In this document: positions 21,320 through 36,300 of the stretch, piece by piece
Numbering within the stretch: position 1 is the first letter of the stretch
How the letters are laid out: the number at the start of each line of letters is the position of its first letter
NCBI GenBank assembly: GCA_009746045.1
Contig: RPFO01000702.1
Location: 1,424,357 to 1,488,356, forward strand
Length of the DNA stretch: 64,000 bases
Direction: 5' to 3'
From: Mesostigma viride
Taxonomy: Eukaryota; Streptophyta; Mesostigmatophyceae; Mesostigmatales; Mesostigmataceae
Translations under genes and position numbers: made by a program
Notes under the pieces: model-generated
Databases searched by the model: none
What the model saw: only the letters and a program-made list of their open reading frames with translations
Told to the model about the DNA's origin: nothing

Positions 21320-24300
21320 AGATTTTTCTTTTCATTTCATGTGTTATGTTTATTTTTTTCTTTAGGTTTTGAGAAAATAATAAAATAGTGTTAAACAAAA
21401 AAATATCTTTGATTTTAACTTCAATAGAAAAACTTCTTTTGATTTGATTAATAAGCTTTATACTTAAAATAGAGTCTCCACCGATTTCAAAGAAGTTATC
21501 ATAGATACCTACACGCTCTAATCCTAAAACTTCCGCCCAAATCTTACACAACTTCGCTTCAACTTCATCCCTTGGACCCATATACTGATGTACTAAACCC
21601 ATCTCCACATCCGGATCCGGTAACCCTTTTTTATCTACCTTCCCATTCAATGTCAGTGGCAGCTTTTCTATAAACACTATATGTGCCGGTACCATATACT
21701 CCGGTAACCGCTTCCCTATCTCCTCCTTCACTTCTCGTACAATATCTATATACCCTTCCCCACCTAAAATACCTATCTCCTCTCCTGTACTACTCTTGAA
21801 AATCTCTTGTGTAACTAATTTCCCTCTCAAGGTTGAACTAGGTACTATATACCCAATTAACCGCTTGTCACTTCCAACTCTATTGTCCGCTCCAACCCCC
21901 ATACTACGTGCTACTACAACACTACCTTGAACAACCCCACATCCATTCAATGCACTCTCAATCTCCCCAAGCTCAATCCGATATCCTCGTATCTTTACCT
22001 GATCATCTATACGTCCTAAAAAAACTATACGTCCATCATTTAAATATCTCCCAATATCACCTGTCTTATATAATTTGCCTTTACCAAATGGATTATCCAT
22101 AAACACTTGTTTTGTCTTTTCTGGATTATTTAAATATCCACAACCAACTCCATCTCCACTAACACATATCTGACCAGACGCACCTATAGGCACAGTTCGA
22201 TTCTCTTTATCCAATATGTATATATGTGTATTCTGTACAGGTCTACCTATTGGAACAACAGGAGTATCAAGGTCTTCTTTCCCTTTAATAACATAATGTG
22301 TCACATCATCAGAACATTCTGTAGGCCCATACGCATTCAATAAATTTATGTTTGGATAATGTCCTACTATAGATAAAGCCAAATCTTTACTTAATGCTTC
22401 TCCTGTAGAAATAATCCACCTCAGTGATCTTAGAGATGGTTTATCTAATTCTATACTTGCACCGAGTAACGAAGGAACCAGCTGAAGTATACTGATCTCA
22501 TCTTGCTCTATTTGTCTCATAAGCAAAGATAAATCTTTTGAAATCTCATCCGAATAAATAATTATCCTCCCTCCAAGAATCAATGCAGTAAACATTTGCC
22601 AAATTGAAATATCAAAAGTCATTGGCGCAGTCTGTGCAATAAGGTCTTTATCCGTTATACCTAAGTCATTAATTTTAGCTAACATATGGTTTAACATACC
22701 TTTATACTCTACAAGTACTCCTTTGGGTACTCCTGTTGAACCAGACGTATATATAACATATGCCATATCATGACCTGTTAACTTAGGCAGAGATGTGTTG
22801 GCATATATTCTTTCTATTAGGATTACAATATTTTTTAATTCTAAATCGTTTAATTGAGATACTTTATACTGATCAGTCCATATCCATCTTAATTGACTAT
22901 CATCAATAATTTGCATTAGGCGTTCAGCTGGATACTGTGGATCTAGAGGTAAATATACACCTCCTGCCCTCATAATACCTAAAGCATTTATTAACCAATT
23001 TAAACATCTTTCCTGGTATAAACCAACAATACTTCCTTTTTCTAATCCTGCTTGAAGAAGTGATACCGCAACTGCATTAGAATGTTCTGCAAGTTCCTTA
23101 TAAGTAAGACTTTCTTCTCCATATACCACTGCTACATTATTAGGATTTTTAAATACCTGCTCCTCAAATAACTCTACAACCGTCTTATCTCTCGGATACT
23201 CCCTCTCCGTCGCATTCCACTCTATAAGAACCTTATCTGATTCCTCTTCACTCATTACCTCATACTCTAAAATCACTTTTTCTGGTTCAGATACTACTAC
23301 TTCCAATACGCGACTAATCTGTAAAGCCATCCTCTTTACCGTCTCCTCAGTAAAAATATCTTTCAGATAGTTTATTCCTATATGCAATTTACCTTCTAAC
23401 TCATACCCAAATACTGATAAATCAAACTTGGCTGTATGGTACTCACTCCCTATCCACTCTATACTTAATTCTCCCAATTCTAAATCACTTTTATCTATAT
23501 TCTGTAATACAAACATTACCTGAAATAACGGATTCCGATTTAGATTTCGTTGTACATTTAAATGATCTACTAATTGCTCAAACGGCACATCCTGATGTTC
23601 ATACGCACCTAACGTTTTCTCCTTTACTCTTCTCAAAAGCTTCCTAAAGTTCTCCCTTGGATCTATCTCCGTCCTTAAGGCTAACATATTCACAAAAAAA
23701 CCTATTAATCCCTCAATCTCATGATAGTTCCGATTTGCAATTGGTGAGCCTATCACCAAATCCCTCTGCCCACTGTTCTTGTATAAAACTATGTTTAATA
23801 CACTTAGTAACGTCATAAATAACGTTGCACCTTCAGATTCCCCTAACACCTTGATCTTTTTTAATAGTTCCCTAGAAATCTCTATCGTATAAACACCACC
23901 AGAATATGTTAACTCCTTTGGTCGTTCATAATCTATCGGTAAGTCAATCCCCTCCGGAGCACCTTTTAGCTGCTCCTTCCAATATGCTAATTGTGCTTCT
24001 AATCTCTCACCACGTAACCATTCCCGCTGCCAGATCGCATAATCTGCATACTGTATCTCTAGTGGATCCAGCCTAACCTGATCTCCCCTACAATAACTTT
24101 CATAAGCTTGTGTTAATTCTCTAAAAAAAATATCAAATGACCATCCATCCGAGATAATATGATGCATCATAATCAACACTACATGTAGGTCTTTACTTTC
24201 TCGAATTACTCGAACTCTAAATAACCATTCCTTATCTAGTTCAAATCGATGCTCAGACTCCGCTTCAATTGCTGCTTGAACATACTGCCTACAATTAATC

Positions 24301-27300
24301 TCAGAAATCTTTTCAATATCCTCAAACTCTATTTTGAAATCAGTTGCAGGTAAAATATCTTGATATCCTTCACTCTCGTATAACCCAATCCTTGTTCTTA
24401 GTACTTCATGTCGGTCTACCAAATATCTAATTGCTTTCTCAAATGCATCTCGATTAAAATTTCCTACTAGCTTAAATGCCATTGGAATATTATATATACT
24501 CTGGTTCGGAAATAATTGATCCAAAAACCATAACCGTTGTTGTGCATATGATAATGGAACTCTCTTAGAACGTTCTTGTATACTTATACTTGGAACACTC
24601 AGATTCCCTTCAGCTCCAAATATAGTATAAATTCTTCTAACCCGCTCACTAAACTCAGCAATAGAGGGATAAATAAATAATTCTTTTAATGCAATCTCTA
24701 TCTTATACTCAGACCTTATTCGAGACACTACACGTGTTGCCAATAATGAATGTCCACCTATTTCAAAGAAGTTATCATAGATACCTACACGCTCTAATCC
24801 TAAAACTTCCGCCCAAATCTTACACAACTTCGCTTCAACTTCATCCCTTGGACCCATATACTGATGTACTAAACCCATCTCCACATCCGGTAACCCTTTT
24901 TTATCTACCTTCCCATTTGATGTCAATGGCAGCTTTTCTATAAACACTATATGTGCCGGTACCATATACTCCGGTAACCGCTTCCCTATCTCTTCCTTCA
25001 CTTCTCGTACAATATCTATATACCCTTCCCCACCTAAAATACCTATCTCCTCTCCTGTACTACTCTTGAAACTCTCTTGTGTAACTAATTTCCCTCTCAA
25101 GGTTGAACTAGGTACTATATACCCAATTAACCGCTTGTCACTTCCAACTCTATTGTCCGCTCCAACCCCCATACTACGTGCTACTACAACACTACCTTGA
25201 ACAACCCCACATCCATTCAATGCACTCTCAATCTCCCCAAGCTCAATCCGATATCCTCGTATCTTTACCTGATCATCTATACGTCCTCTAAACTCGATGT
25301 TCCCATCAGATAAATATCGTCCTAAATCTCCTGTCCGATATAACCTTAAATTCTCTCCTTTAGTTATATCTTCTTCATTCGCAAATGGATTCCCTATAAA
25401 TCGTTCCGCCGTTAACTCAGGACGATTCAAATACCCCCTCGCTAAACCAGCCCCCCCAATATATATCTCTCCTACCGCCCCCACCGGTACCGGACATCTA
25501 TTCTCATCTAAAATATATATCTTCGTGTTCGATATAGGACAACCTATACATGAACTATCTTTATGTGTATATTTCACTTTTAAGCTCCAAATAGTCGTCT
25601 CTGTAGGTCCATATACATTCCAAAAAGATCCTATCCTATCTAACATCTTATTAACTAAATAAGAACTAGAAACTTCTCCTCCACATAAAACTTTTACCTT
25701 AGGAATATTAATGTTCCAGATATCTACCAACATACTCCAACTAGATGGGGTTGCTTGTATAACTGTTGGATTAAAATCATGTATTGTCTGCAATAACTTT
25801 ATAGGATCATTTACTACATTATTTAAAATAATAATATAACTTCCTCCTAAGGTTAGAGATTCATACAATTCAAGGCCAGCAATATCAAAATTAATAGATG
25901 TTAATCCTAAAAATCTATCTTGAGAACATATCTCTAACTCATCTGCAAATGTCCTTAAACAATTTATTAAACTCTGGTGCTCGATCATCACACCTTTAGG
26001 TTGTCCGGTAGAACCAGAAGTATAAATTACATATACAAGATTGTCGCCATTGATGATCTTCTCAAGATTCTCCTTAGATTCTTGACCTAGCTCTTCTTCT
26101 GTCTTTTCATCATCAATAATTACAAAACTCCCCTTGTAGCTTGTATATTTACCTTTTAGATGTATTGACGTAATTAATACCGGTGCAGCCGTATCCTCTA
26201 ACATAAATTGTAACCGCTCCTCTGGATACTCCGGATCTAATGGTACATACGCCCCTCCAGCCTTCAAAATCCCCAATATTCCTATAATAAGCTCTAAAGA
26301 ACGATCTAGACTAACTCCTACTAACGTCTCAGCCCTTACTCCAAGACAACGAAGATAGTGTGCCATCTGATTAGATCGCTCATTTAACTCCTTATAAGTA
26401 AGACTTTCTTCTCCATATACCACTGCTACATTATTAGGATTTTTAAATACCTGCTCCTCAAATAACTCTACAACCGTCTTATCTCTCGGATACTCCCTCT
26501 CCGTCGCATTCCACTCTATAAGAACCTTATCTGATTCCTCTTCACATAAAGATGGTAGTAACCTTATTGTTTCTTCTGTATCTAAATGACTATTTACTAT
26601 TTTAGTTAATACCAATATTAAGTATTGAGAAAGTGATTTCAATTGGTCTATATCAACATATTGTGTCTGATAATTCCATTGTATTGATAACCTATCTTCC
26701 ATTTCAGCCATTAAGGTTAAAGCGTACTCCGTCTTTTCTATTCCTCTTACTCCTTTAAATTCAAATCCTACATTAGCACTTTCTTCACCTACAGGATAGT
26801 TCTCAAATACAATTAACGTGTTAAATAACTCATGACGTCCTCTTAACTCAGTCTGCCCTTGAATATCTGCTAACGATACATAACCATGCTCTATAATAGA
26901 ACTCATGTTCTCCTGTATCGACTGCAAATATTTCCTAATCGATAAATCTAAATTAAGCGTTACCCTTAACGGTAACGTATTAATGAATAATCCTACAATT
27001 TCCTCAATCCCCGATAACTCTATAGATCGACCAGATACCGTCACTCCAAATACTACATCTTGCTGCTGAACATATCTACTTAAAACAAATGCCCACACTC
27101 CTTGCAATACCGTATTCACTGTAATACCCACACTTTGTGCAAATCGCTTTAACTGTTCACTGTCTTCTACACTTAATTGTGTTTCAAAGTACCCATAATC
27201 TTCTCCAACTAAATTTAACGTTTCTTGGAATGTACCTTTATCTCTGACACTACTACCTCCTAAGTCTAATTGTGTTTTCTCCTCTATACCCTTTAAATAT

Positions 27301-30300
27301 CCTTTCCAAAACTCTTTCGCCTTCTCCAAGTCTTGAGTTTCTAACCATCTAATATACTCTTCATATGGCCTGCTGTAGGGTAAAGTAACCATACTATTTT
27401 TCTGAATATGTTCATAGGCTACCATCACCTGATTATGTAATATCGGTCCACACCACCCATCCATTAGTAAGTGATCCTGTGTCCATAACAAATATATTTT
27501 ATTTTTCCTACAACGCATCACTCTTAATCGTATCAATGGCACCTGTGTAAGATCAAATCGATGCCTTCGATCCTCTTGAATCACTTCTCCTAATCGTAAC
27601 TCTTGCTCAGTTTCTGACAAATCACTCCAATCTTCTTCTACCCATGGTAATACTACATCCTTAACAACGTATTGTACTGGATGACTCACGTGCTCATATA
27701 CAAAACCCGTCCTTAAAACAGGGTGATGACTTACCACAGCTTCCCATGCTTCCTTCAATATCTGTGTATCGATCTCTCCGGTAAGTTCATATAAACCCTG
27801 TACCAAGTACTCATCTGAGTCCCTATACAATGCTGTGAACAATAATCCCTCTTGCATTGGAGATAATCTATAGATACGTTCAATATTTTTAGGTAACAAT
27901 TTTATACAATAATCTAACTCAGACTGACTCAAATGCGCCAATGGCATATCTGATGGTGTATATTCTAATATTTCTACTCCTCGACAATGCTCAATAATTC
28001 CCTTCAAATGATCTATATAGCATGTTGCAAGTTGCTTTATCACACTACCTGAATAGACATTCCCACTATAGCCAAACACCACCCTAAACTGTCCATGTGT
28101 TACATGACTGTTAATCTCTAATATATGAGCACGCGTGTTCTTTAAATCAACACTAGAACCTATACTCTCATCTCCAAACGTAAACATCCCATTCGTTTGT
28201 TCACTACTGTTCCATTGCCCAAGATAATTAAATACTATTTCCGGTGTAGTACAAGCCAACTGAGACTGGATATCTTCTGACCCTAAATAACGTAACACGC
28301 CATACCCAATTCCTTTATTTGGAATCTGGCGTAATTGTTCTTTAATAGTTTTGATATATTCTCGATACCCACCTCCTTCTATTTTAAGCTTAATAGGAAA
28401 TACAGTTGTAAACCATCCAATCGTTCGAGACACATCCAGACCAACAATCTCTTCTCGACCATGTCCTTCAAGATCAAGATATACATTATCTTCTCCTGTC
28501 CATTCACTGATAGTTAATGCAAGGGCTGTCAATAGAACATCATTTATCTGCGTATGATACGCTTGATGAACCTCTTGCAATAACATACGTGTCATCTCAT
28601 GATCTAACTCTACTTCTACACTATCTACTCCCTCATACGTATAACGGTTTTGTGTATAATTTTGATCCTTATCCTTATTCTCTAACTCAAACTCTGTCTT
28701 AGGGCGTGGTAATGCCGGTATATGTCCAATCTGTGACCAATACTTAACTTCTGCTTTCACTTCCTCCCGTGTAGCATATGCTTTTAATCCTTCTGCCCAC
28801 TTTTGATAAGAATGTGTCTTATAAGAAAGTGTAACAGCCTCTCCTCGACTCACCTGAGCATAAGCTATCTCCAAATCCTCAAAAAATATTCGCCATGAGA
28901 CACCATCCACACTCAAATGATGTATCACTAGTAATATCTTCTGCTGACCACCTTGACAACCTAAAAGTCTTACCTGAATCATGGGTCCTGCCGTAATATT
29001 TAAACAGGATTGTACTTCCTGTCCAATTTCTTCAATAATTTCTTCCTGAGACTTTCTTGTCAACTCACTCATTCCTTGAACATCAATATATCGACAAATC
29101 CCTTGCACATACTCAATACATTCTTCAGGGGATATAAGGGTCTGAGTCCAGACCCCATCTTTCAATATAAACCTTAAGCGTAACGCGTCATGATGACTCA
29201 AAAGACTTTTTAACGCATTTTCTAACTTATCTAATTCAAGTTGATATCGACAGTTCATGATAAATGCTTGATTAGAATGATTAGGATTCACATGATTCTG
29301 TTCAAAAAACCATCTTTGAATCGGAATAAGTGATACATCTCCTGTAACAATTCTTTGATTTATAGGCATATCATTTTCTACAGCAGCATCAGTAATCACT
29401 AGACGTATCCCGCTAACTGTGAGATATTGGAAAATATCCTTGACATTAAGCTTCAACCCTTTGTTCCGTGCCTTAGAAACTATCCGTATACTTAAAATAG
29501 AGTCTCCACCTATTTCAAAGAAGTTATCATGGATACCTACACGCTCTAATCCTAAAACTTCCGCCCAAATCTTACACAACTTCGCTTCAACTTCATCCCT
29601 TGGACCCATATACTGATGTACTAAACCCATCTCCACATCCGGATCCGGTAACCCTTTTTTATCTACCTTCCCATTTGATGTCAATGGCAGCTTTTCTATA
29701 AACACTATATGTGCCGGTACCATATACTCCGGTAACCGCTTCCCTATCTCCTCCTTCACTTCTCGTACAATATCTATATACCCTTCCCCACCTAAAATAC
29801 CTATCTCCTCTCCTGTACTACTCTTGAAACTCTCTTGTGTAACTAATTTCCCTCTCAAGGTTGAACTAGGTACTATATACCCAATTAACCGCTTGTCACT
29901 TCCAACTCTATTGTCCGCTCCAACCCCCATACTACGTGCTACTACAACACTACCTTGAACAACCCCACATCCATTCAATGCACTCTCAATCTCCCCAAGC
30001 TCAATCCGATATCCTCGTATCTTTACCTGATCATCTATACGTCCTCTAAACTCGATGTTCCCATCAGATAAATATCGTCCTAAATCTCCTGTCCGATATA
30101 ACCTTAAATTCTCTCCTTTAGTTATATCTTCTTCATTCGCAAATGGATTCCCTATAAATCGTTCCGCCGTTAACTCAGGACGATTCAAATACCCCCTCGC
30201 TAAACCAATACCCCCTATATATATCTCTCCCACCGCTCCTACCGGTACCAGACATCTATTCTCATCTAAAATATATATCTTCGTGTTCGATATAGGACAA

Positions 30301-33300
30301 CCTATAGGGATACTCAGATACTTCACATAGTTGTTACACTCCCAATACGTTACATCTATTGTTGCTTCTGTAGGACCGTATAAATTATGTAATTCCATAA
30401 AATGATTACTTTTTTTATGCATTCCATAAAGCTTCGATACCACTGCTTTACTTAATGCTTCTCCACTTGCAAATACCTTTCTTAAAGATTTAAGCTTATA
30501 GCTATCGTATACTTCTAGTAAACTGTCTAAAAATGAAGGTACCATATGTAGAATAGATATATCATACTTATGAATATCTTCTTGTAATAACTGTGGGTCT
30601 TTATGTATGTCAGGTTGTGCTATTACTTCTATAACTCCAGCAATCAGTGGTAGGAGTAACTCCCATACCGAAACATCGAAGCCTATAGATGTCTTGTGAA
30701 GTATTCGATCTTTACTAGATTCAATATTATAAGCTTTCTTCATCCATATTAATCGATTATATAGTGCCTTATGCTCGATCATCACACCTTTAGGTTGTCC
30801 GGTAGAACCAGAAGTATAAATTACATATACAAGATTGTCGCCATTGATGATCTTCTCAAGATTCTCCTTAGATTCTTGACCTAGCTCTTCTTCTGTCTTT
30901 TCATCATCAATAATTACAAAACTCCCCTTGTAGCTTGTATATTTACCTTTTAGATGTATTGACGTAATTAATACCGGTGCAGCCGTATCCTCTAACATAA
31001 ATTGTAACCGCTCCTCTGGATACTCCGGATCTAATGGTACATACGCCCCTCCAGCCTTCAAAATCCCCAATATTCCTATAATAAGCTCTAAAGAACGATC
31101 TAGACTAACTCCTACTAACGTCTCAGCCCTTACTCCAAGACAACGAAGATAGTGTGCCATCTGATTAGATCGCTCATTTAACTCCTTATAAGTAAGACTT
31201 TCTTCTCCATATACCACTGCTACATTATTAGGATTTTTAAATACCTGCTCCTCAAATAACTCTACAACCGTCTTATCTCTCGGATACTCCCTCTCCGTCG
31301 CATTCCACTCTATAAGAACCTTATCTGATTCCTCTTCACATAAAGATGGTAGTAACCTTATTGTTTCTTCTGTATCTAAATGACTATTTACTATTTTAGT
31401 TAATACCAATATTAAGTATTGAGAAAGTGATTTCAATTGGTCTATATCAACATATTGTGTCTGATAATTCCATTGTATTGATAACCTATCTTCCATTTCA
31501 GCCATTAAGGTTAAAGCGTACTCCGTCTTTTCTATTCCTCTTACTCCTTTAAATTCAAATCCTACATTAGCACTTTCTTCACCTACAGGATAGTTCTCAA
31601 ATACAATTAACGTGTTAAATAACTCATGACGTCCTCTTAACTCAGTCTGCCCTTGAATATCTGCTAACGATACATAACCATGCTCTATAATAGAACTCAT
31701 GTTCTCCTGTATCGACTGCAAATATTTCCTAATCGATAAATCTAAATTAAGCGTTACCCTTAACGGTAACGTATTAATGAATAATCCTACAATTTCCTCA
31801 ATCCCCGATAACTCTATAGATCGACCAGATACCGTCACTCCAAATACTACATCTTGCTGCTGAACATATCTACTTAAAACAAATGCCCACACTCCTTGCA
31901 ATACCGTATTCACTGTAATACCCACACTTTGTGCAAATCGCTTTAACTGTTCACTGTCTTCTACACTTAATTGTGTTTCAAAGTACCCATAATCTTCTCC
32001 AACTAAATTTAACGTTTCTTGGAATGTACCTTTATCTCTGACACTACTACCTCCTAAGTCTAATTGTGTTTTCTCCTCTATACCCTTTAAATATCCTTTC
32101 CAAAACTCTTTCGCCTTCTCCAAGTCTTGAGTTTCTAACCATCTAATATACTCTTCATATGGCCTGCTGTAGGGTAAAGTAACCATACTATTTTTCTGAA
32201 TATGTTCATAGGCTACCATCACCTGATTATGTAATATCGGTCCACACCACCCATCCATTAGTAAGTGATCCTGTGTCCATAACAAATATATTTTATTTTT
32301 CCTACAACGCATCACTCTTAATCGTATCAATGGCACCTGTGTAAGATCAAATCGATGCCTTCGATCCTCTTGAATCACTTCTCCTAATCGTAACTCTTGC
32401 TCAGTTTCTGACAAATCACTCCAATCTTCTTCTACCCATGGTAATACTACATCCTTAACAACGTATTGTACTGGATGACTCACGTGCTCATATACAAAAC
32501 CCGTCCTTAAAACAGGGTGATGACTTACCACAGCTTCCCATGCTTCCTTCAATATCTGTGTATCGATCTCTCCGGTAAGTTCATATAAACCCTGTACCAA
32601 GTACTCATCTGAGTCCCTATACAATGCTGTGAACAATAATCCCTCTTGCATTGGAGATAATCTATAGATACGTTCAATATTTTTAGGTAACAATTTTATA
32701 CAATAATCTAACTCAGACTGACTCAAATGCGCCAATGGCATATCTGATGGTGTATATTCTAATATTTCTACTCCTCGACAATGCTCAATAATTCCCTTCA
32801 AATGATCTATATAGCATGTTGCAAGTTGCTTTATCACACTACCTGAATAGACATTCCCACTATAGCCAAACACCACCCTAAACTGTCCATGTGTTACATG
32901 ACTGTTAATCTCTAATATATGAGCACGCGTGTTCTTTAAATCAACACTAGAACCTATACTCTCATCTCCAAACGTAAACATCCCATTCGTTTGTTCACTA
33001 CTGTTCCATTGCCCAAGATAATTAAATACTATTTCCGGTGTAGTACAAGCCAACTGAGACTGGATATCTTCTGACCCTAAATAACGTAACACGCCATACC
33101 CAATTCCTTTATTTGGAATCTGGCGTAATTGTTCTTTAATAGTTTTGATATATTCTCGATACCCACCTCCTTCTATTTTAAGCTTAATAGGAAATACAGT
33201 TGTAAACCATCCAATCGTTCGAGACACATCCAGACCAACAATCTCTTCTCGACCATGTCCTTCAAGATCAAGATATACATTATCTTCTCCTGTCCATTCA

Positions 33301-36300
33301 CTGATAGTTAATGCAAGGGCTGTCAATAGAACATCATTTATCTGCGTATGATACGCTTGATGAACCTCTTGCAATAACATACGTGTCATCTCATGATCTA
33401 ACTCTACTTCTACACTATCTACTCCCTCATACGTATAACGGTTTTGTGTATAATTTTGATCCTTATCCTTATTCTCTAACTCAAACTCTGTCTTAGGGCG
33501 TGGTAATGCCGGTATATGTCCAATCTGTGACCAATACTTAACTTCTGCTTTCACTTCCTCCCGTGTAGCATATGCTTTTAATCCTTCTGCCCACTTTTGA
33601 TAAGAATGTGTCTTATAAGAAAGTGTAACAGCCTCTCCTCGACTCACCTGAGCATAAGCTATCTCCAAATCCTCAAAAAATATTCGCCATGAGACACCAT
33701 CCACACTCAAATGATGTATCACTAGTAATATCTTCTGCTGACCACCTTGACAACCTAAAAGTCTTACCTGAATCATGGGTCCTGCCGTAATATTTAAACA
33801 GGATTGTACTTCCTGTCCAATTTCTTCAATAATTTCTTCCTGAGACTTTCTTGTCAACTCACTCATTCCTTGAACATCAATATATCGACAAATCCCTTGC
33901 ACATACTCAATACATTCTTCAGGGGATATAAGGGTCTGAGTCCAGACCCCATCTTTCAATATAAACCTTAAGCGTAACGCGTCATGATGACTCAAAAGAC
34001 TTTTTAACGCATTTTCTAACTTATCTAATTCAAGTTGATATCGACAGTTCATGATAAATGCTTGATTAGAATGATTAGGATTCACATGATTCTGTTCAAA
34101 AAACCATCTTTGAATCGGAATAAGTGATACATCTCCTGTAACAATTCTTTGATTTATAGGCATATCATTTTCTACAGCAGCATCAGTAATCACTAGACGT
34201 ATCCCGCTAACTGTGAGATATTGGAAAATATCCTTGACATTAAGCTTCAACCCTTTGTTCCGTGCCTTAGAAACTATCCGTATACTTAAAATAGAGTCTC
34301 CACCTATTTCAAAGAAGTTATCATGGATACCTACACGCTCTAATCCTAAAACTTCCGCCCAAATCTTACACAACTTCGCTTCAACTTCATCCCTTGGACC
34401 CATATACTGATGTACTAAACCCATCTCCACATCCGGATCCGGTAACCCTTTTTTATCTACCTTCCCATTCAATGTCAGTGGCAGCTTTTCTATAAACACT
34501 ATATGTGCCGGTACCATATACTCCGGTAACCGCTTCCCTATCTCCTCCTTCACTTCTCGTACAATATCTATATACCCTTCCCCACCTAAAATACCTATCT
34601 CCTCTCCTGTACTACTCTTGAAACTCTCTTGTGTAACTAATTTCCCTCTCAAGGTTGAACTAGGTACTATATACCCAATTAACCGCTTGTCACTTCCAAC
34701 TCTATTGTCCGCTCCAACCCCCATACTACGTGCTACTACAACACTACCTTGAACAACCCCACATCCATTCAATGCACTCTCAATCTCCCCAAGCTCAATC
34801 CGATATCCTCGTATCTTTACCTGATCATCTATACGTCCTCTAAACTCGATGTTCCCATCAGATAAATATCGTCCTAAATCTCCTGTCCGATATAACCTTA
34901 AATTCTCTCCTTTAGTTATATCTTCTTCATTCGCAAATGGATTCCCTATAAATCGTTCCGCCGTTAACTCAGGACGATTCAAATACCCCCTCGCTAAACC
35001 AATACCCCCTATATATATCTCTCCTACCGCCCCCACCGGTACCAGACATCTATTCTCATCTAAAATATATATCTTCGTGTTCGATATAGGACAACCTATA
35101 GGGGTTATATCTTTATACTCATTATTATTACATTCCCAATGTGTAACGCTAATAGATACTTCCGTGGGTCCATATGCTAAATAAAGCCTTGTATCACTAA
35201 ATATTTCTTTAAACTTTTTCCTAACCTCGGTATATAGTTTCTCTCCTCCAGTGATTACACAACGTAACGATTTTAACCTAGAAATCCCTTTTGTTTCTAA
35301 AAATAAAGATAATAATGATGGCACAAAATGAACCATGCTGATCCTATTGAACTCTATTGTATTTATAATATCATCCATATCCTTATGGTTCTTTATAATA
35401 ACAAGTTTAGCTCCTGCAGCAAGTGGATGTAGAACTTCCCATACCGAAATATCAAAACTCATCGACGCAATATATAATAACGAATCTCGATTACTTGTCT
35501 CATAATGATCTAATGTCCAATACATTCGATTCATAAAACCATTATGTGAGTTCATCACACCTTTAGGTTGTCCGGTAGAACCAGAAGTATAAATTACATA
35601 TACAAGATTGTCGCCATTGATGATCTTCTCAAGATTCTCCTTAGATTCTTGACCTAGCTCTTCTTCTGTCTTTTCATCATCAATAATTACAAAACTCCCC
35701 TTGTAGCTTGTATATTTACCTTTTAGATGTATTGACGTAATTAATACCGGTGCAGCCGTATCCTCTAACATAAATTGTAACCGCTCCTCTGGATACTCCG
35801 GATCTAATGGTACATACGCCCCTCCAGCCTTCAAAATCCCCAATATTCCTATAATAAGCTCTAAAGAACGATCTAGACTAACTCCTACTAACGTCTCAGC
35901 CCTTACTCCAAGACAACGAAGATAGTGTGCCATCTGATTAGATCGCTCATTTAACTCCTTATAAGTAAGACTTTCTTCTCCATATACCACTGCTACATTA
36001 TTAGGATTTTTAAATACCTGCTCCTCAAATAACTCTACAACCGTCTTATCTCTCGGATACTCCCTCTCCGTCGCATTCCACTCTATAAGAACCTTATCTG
36101 ATTCCTCTTCACTCATTAATAAAAAATCTAAATTTTTATCTATATTATCCGCAAAATAATCTAAAATATTTTTTACATATGTAGCCATAGATATAATGAG
36201 TTCATTATTAAAAAATTTGCTTTGATAATGAAAATCTAGCGCTACTTCTTCTTTTACTAAAACGGATATTGTTAATGGATACTCTGACTTTTCTAACCCT

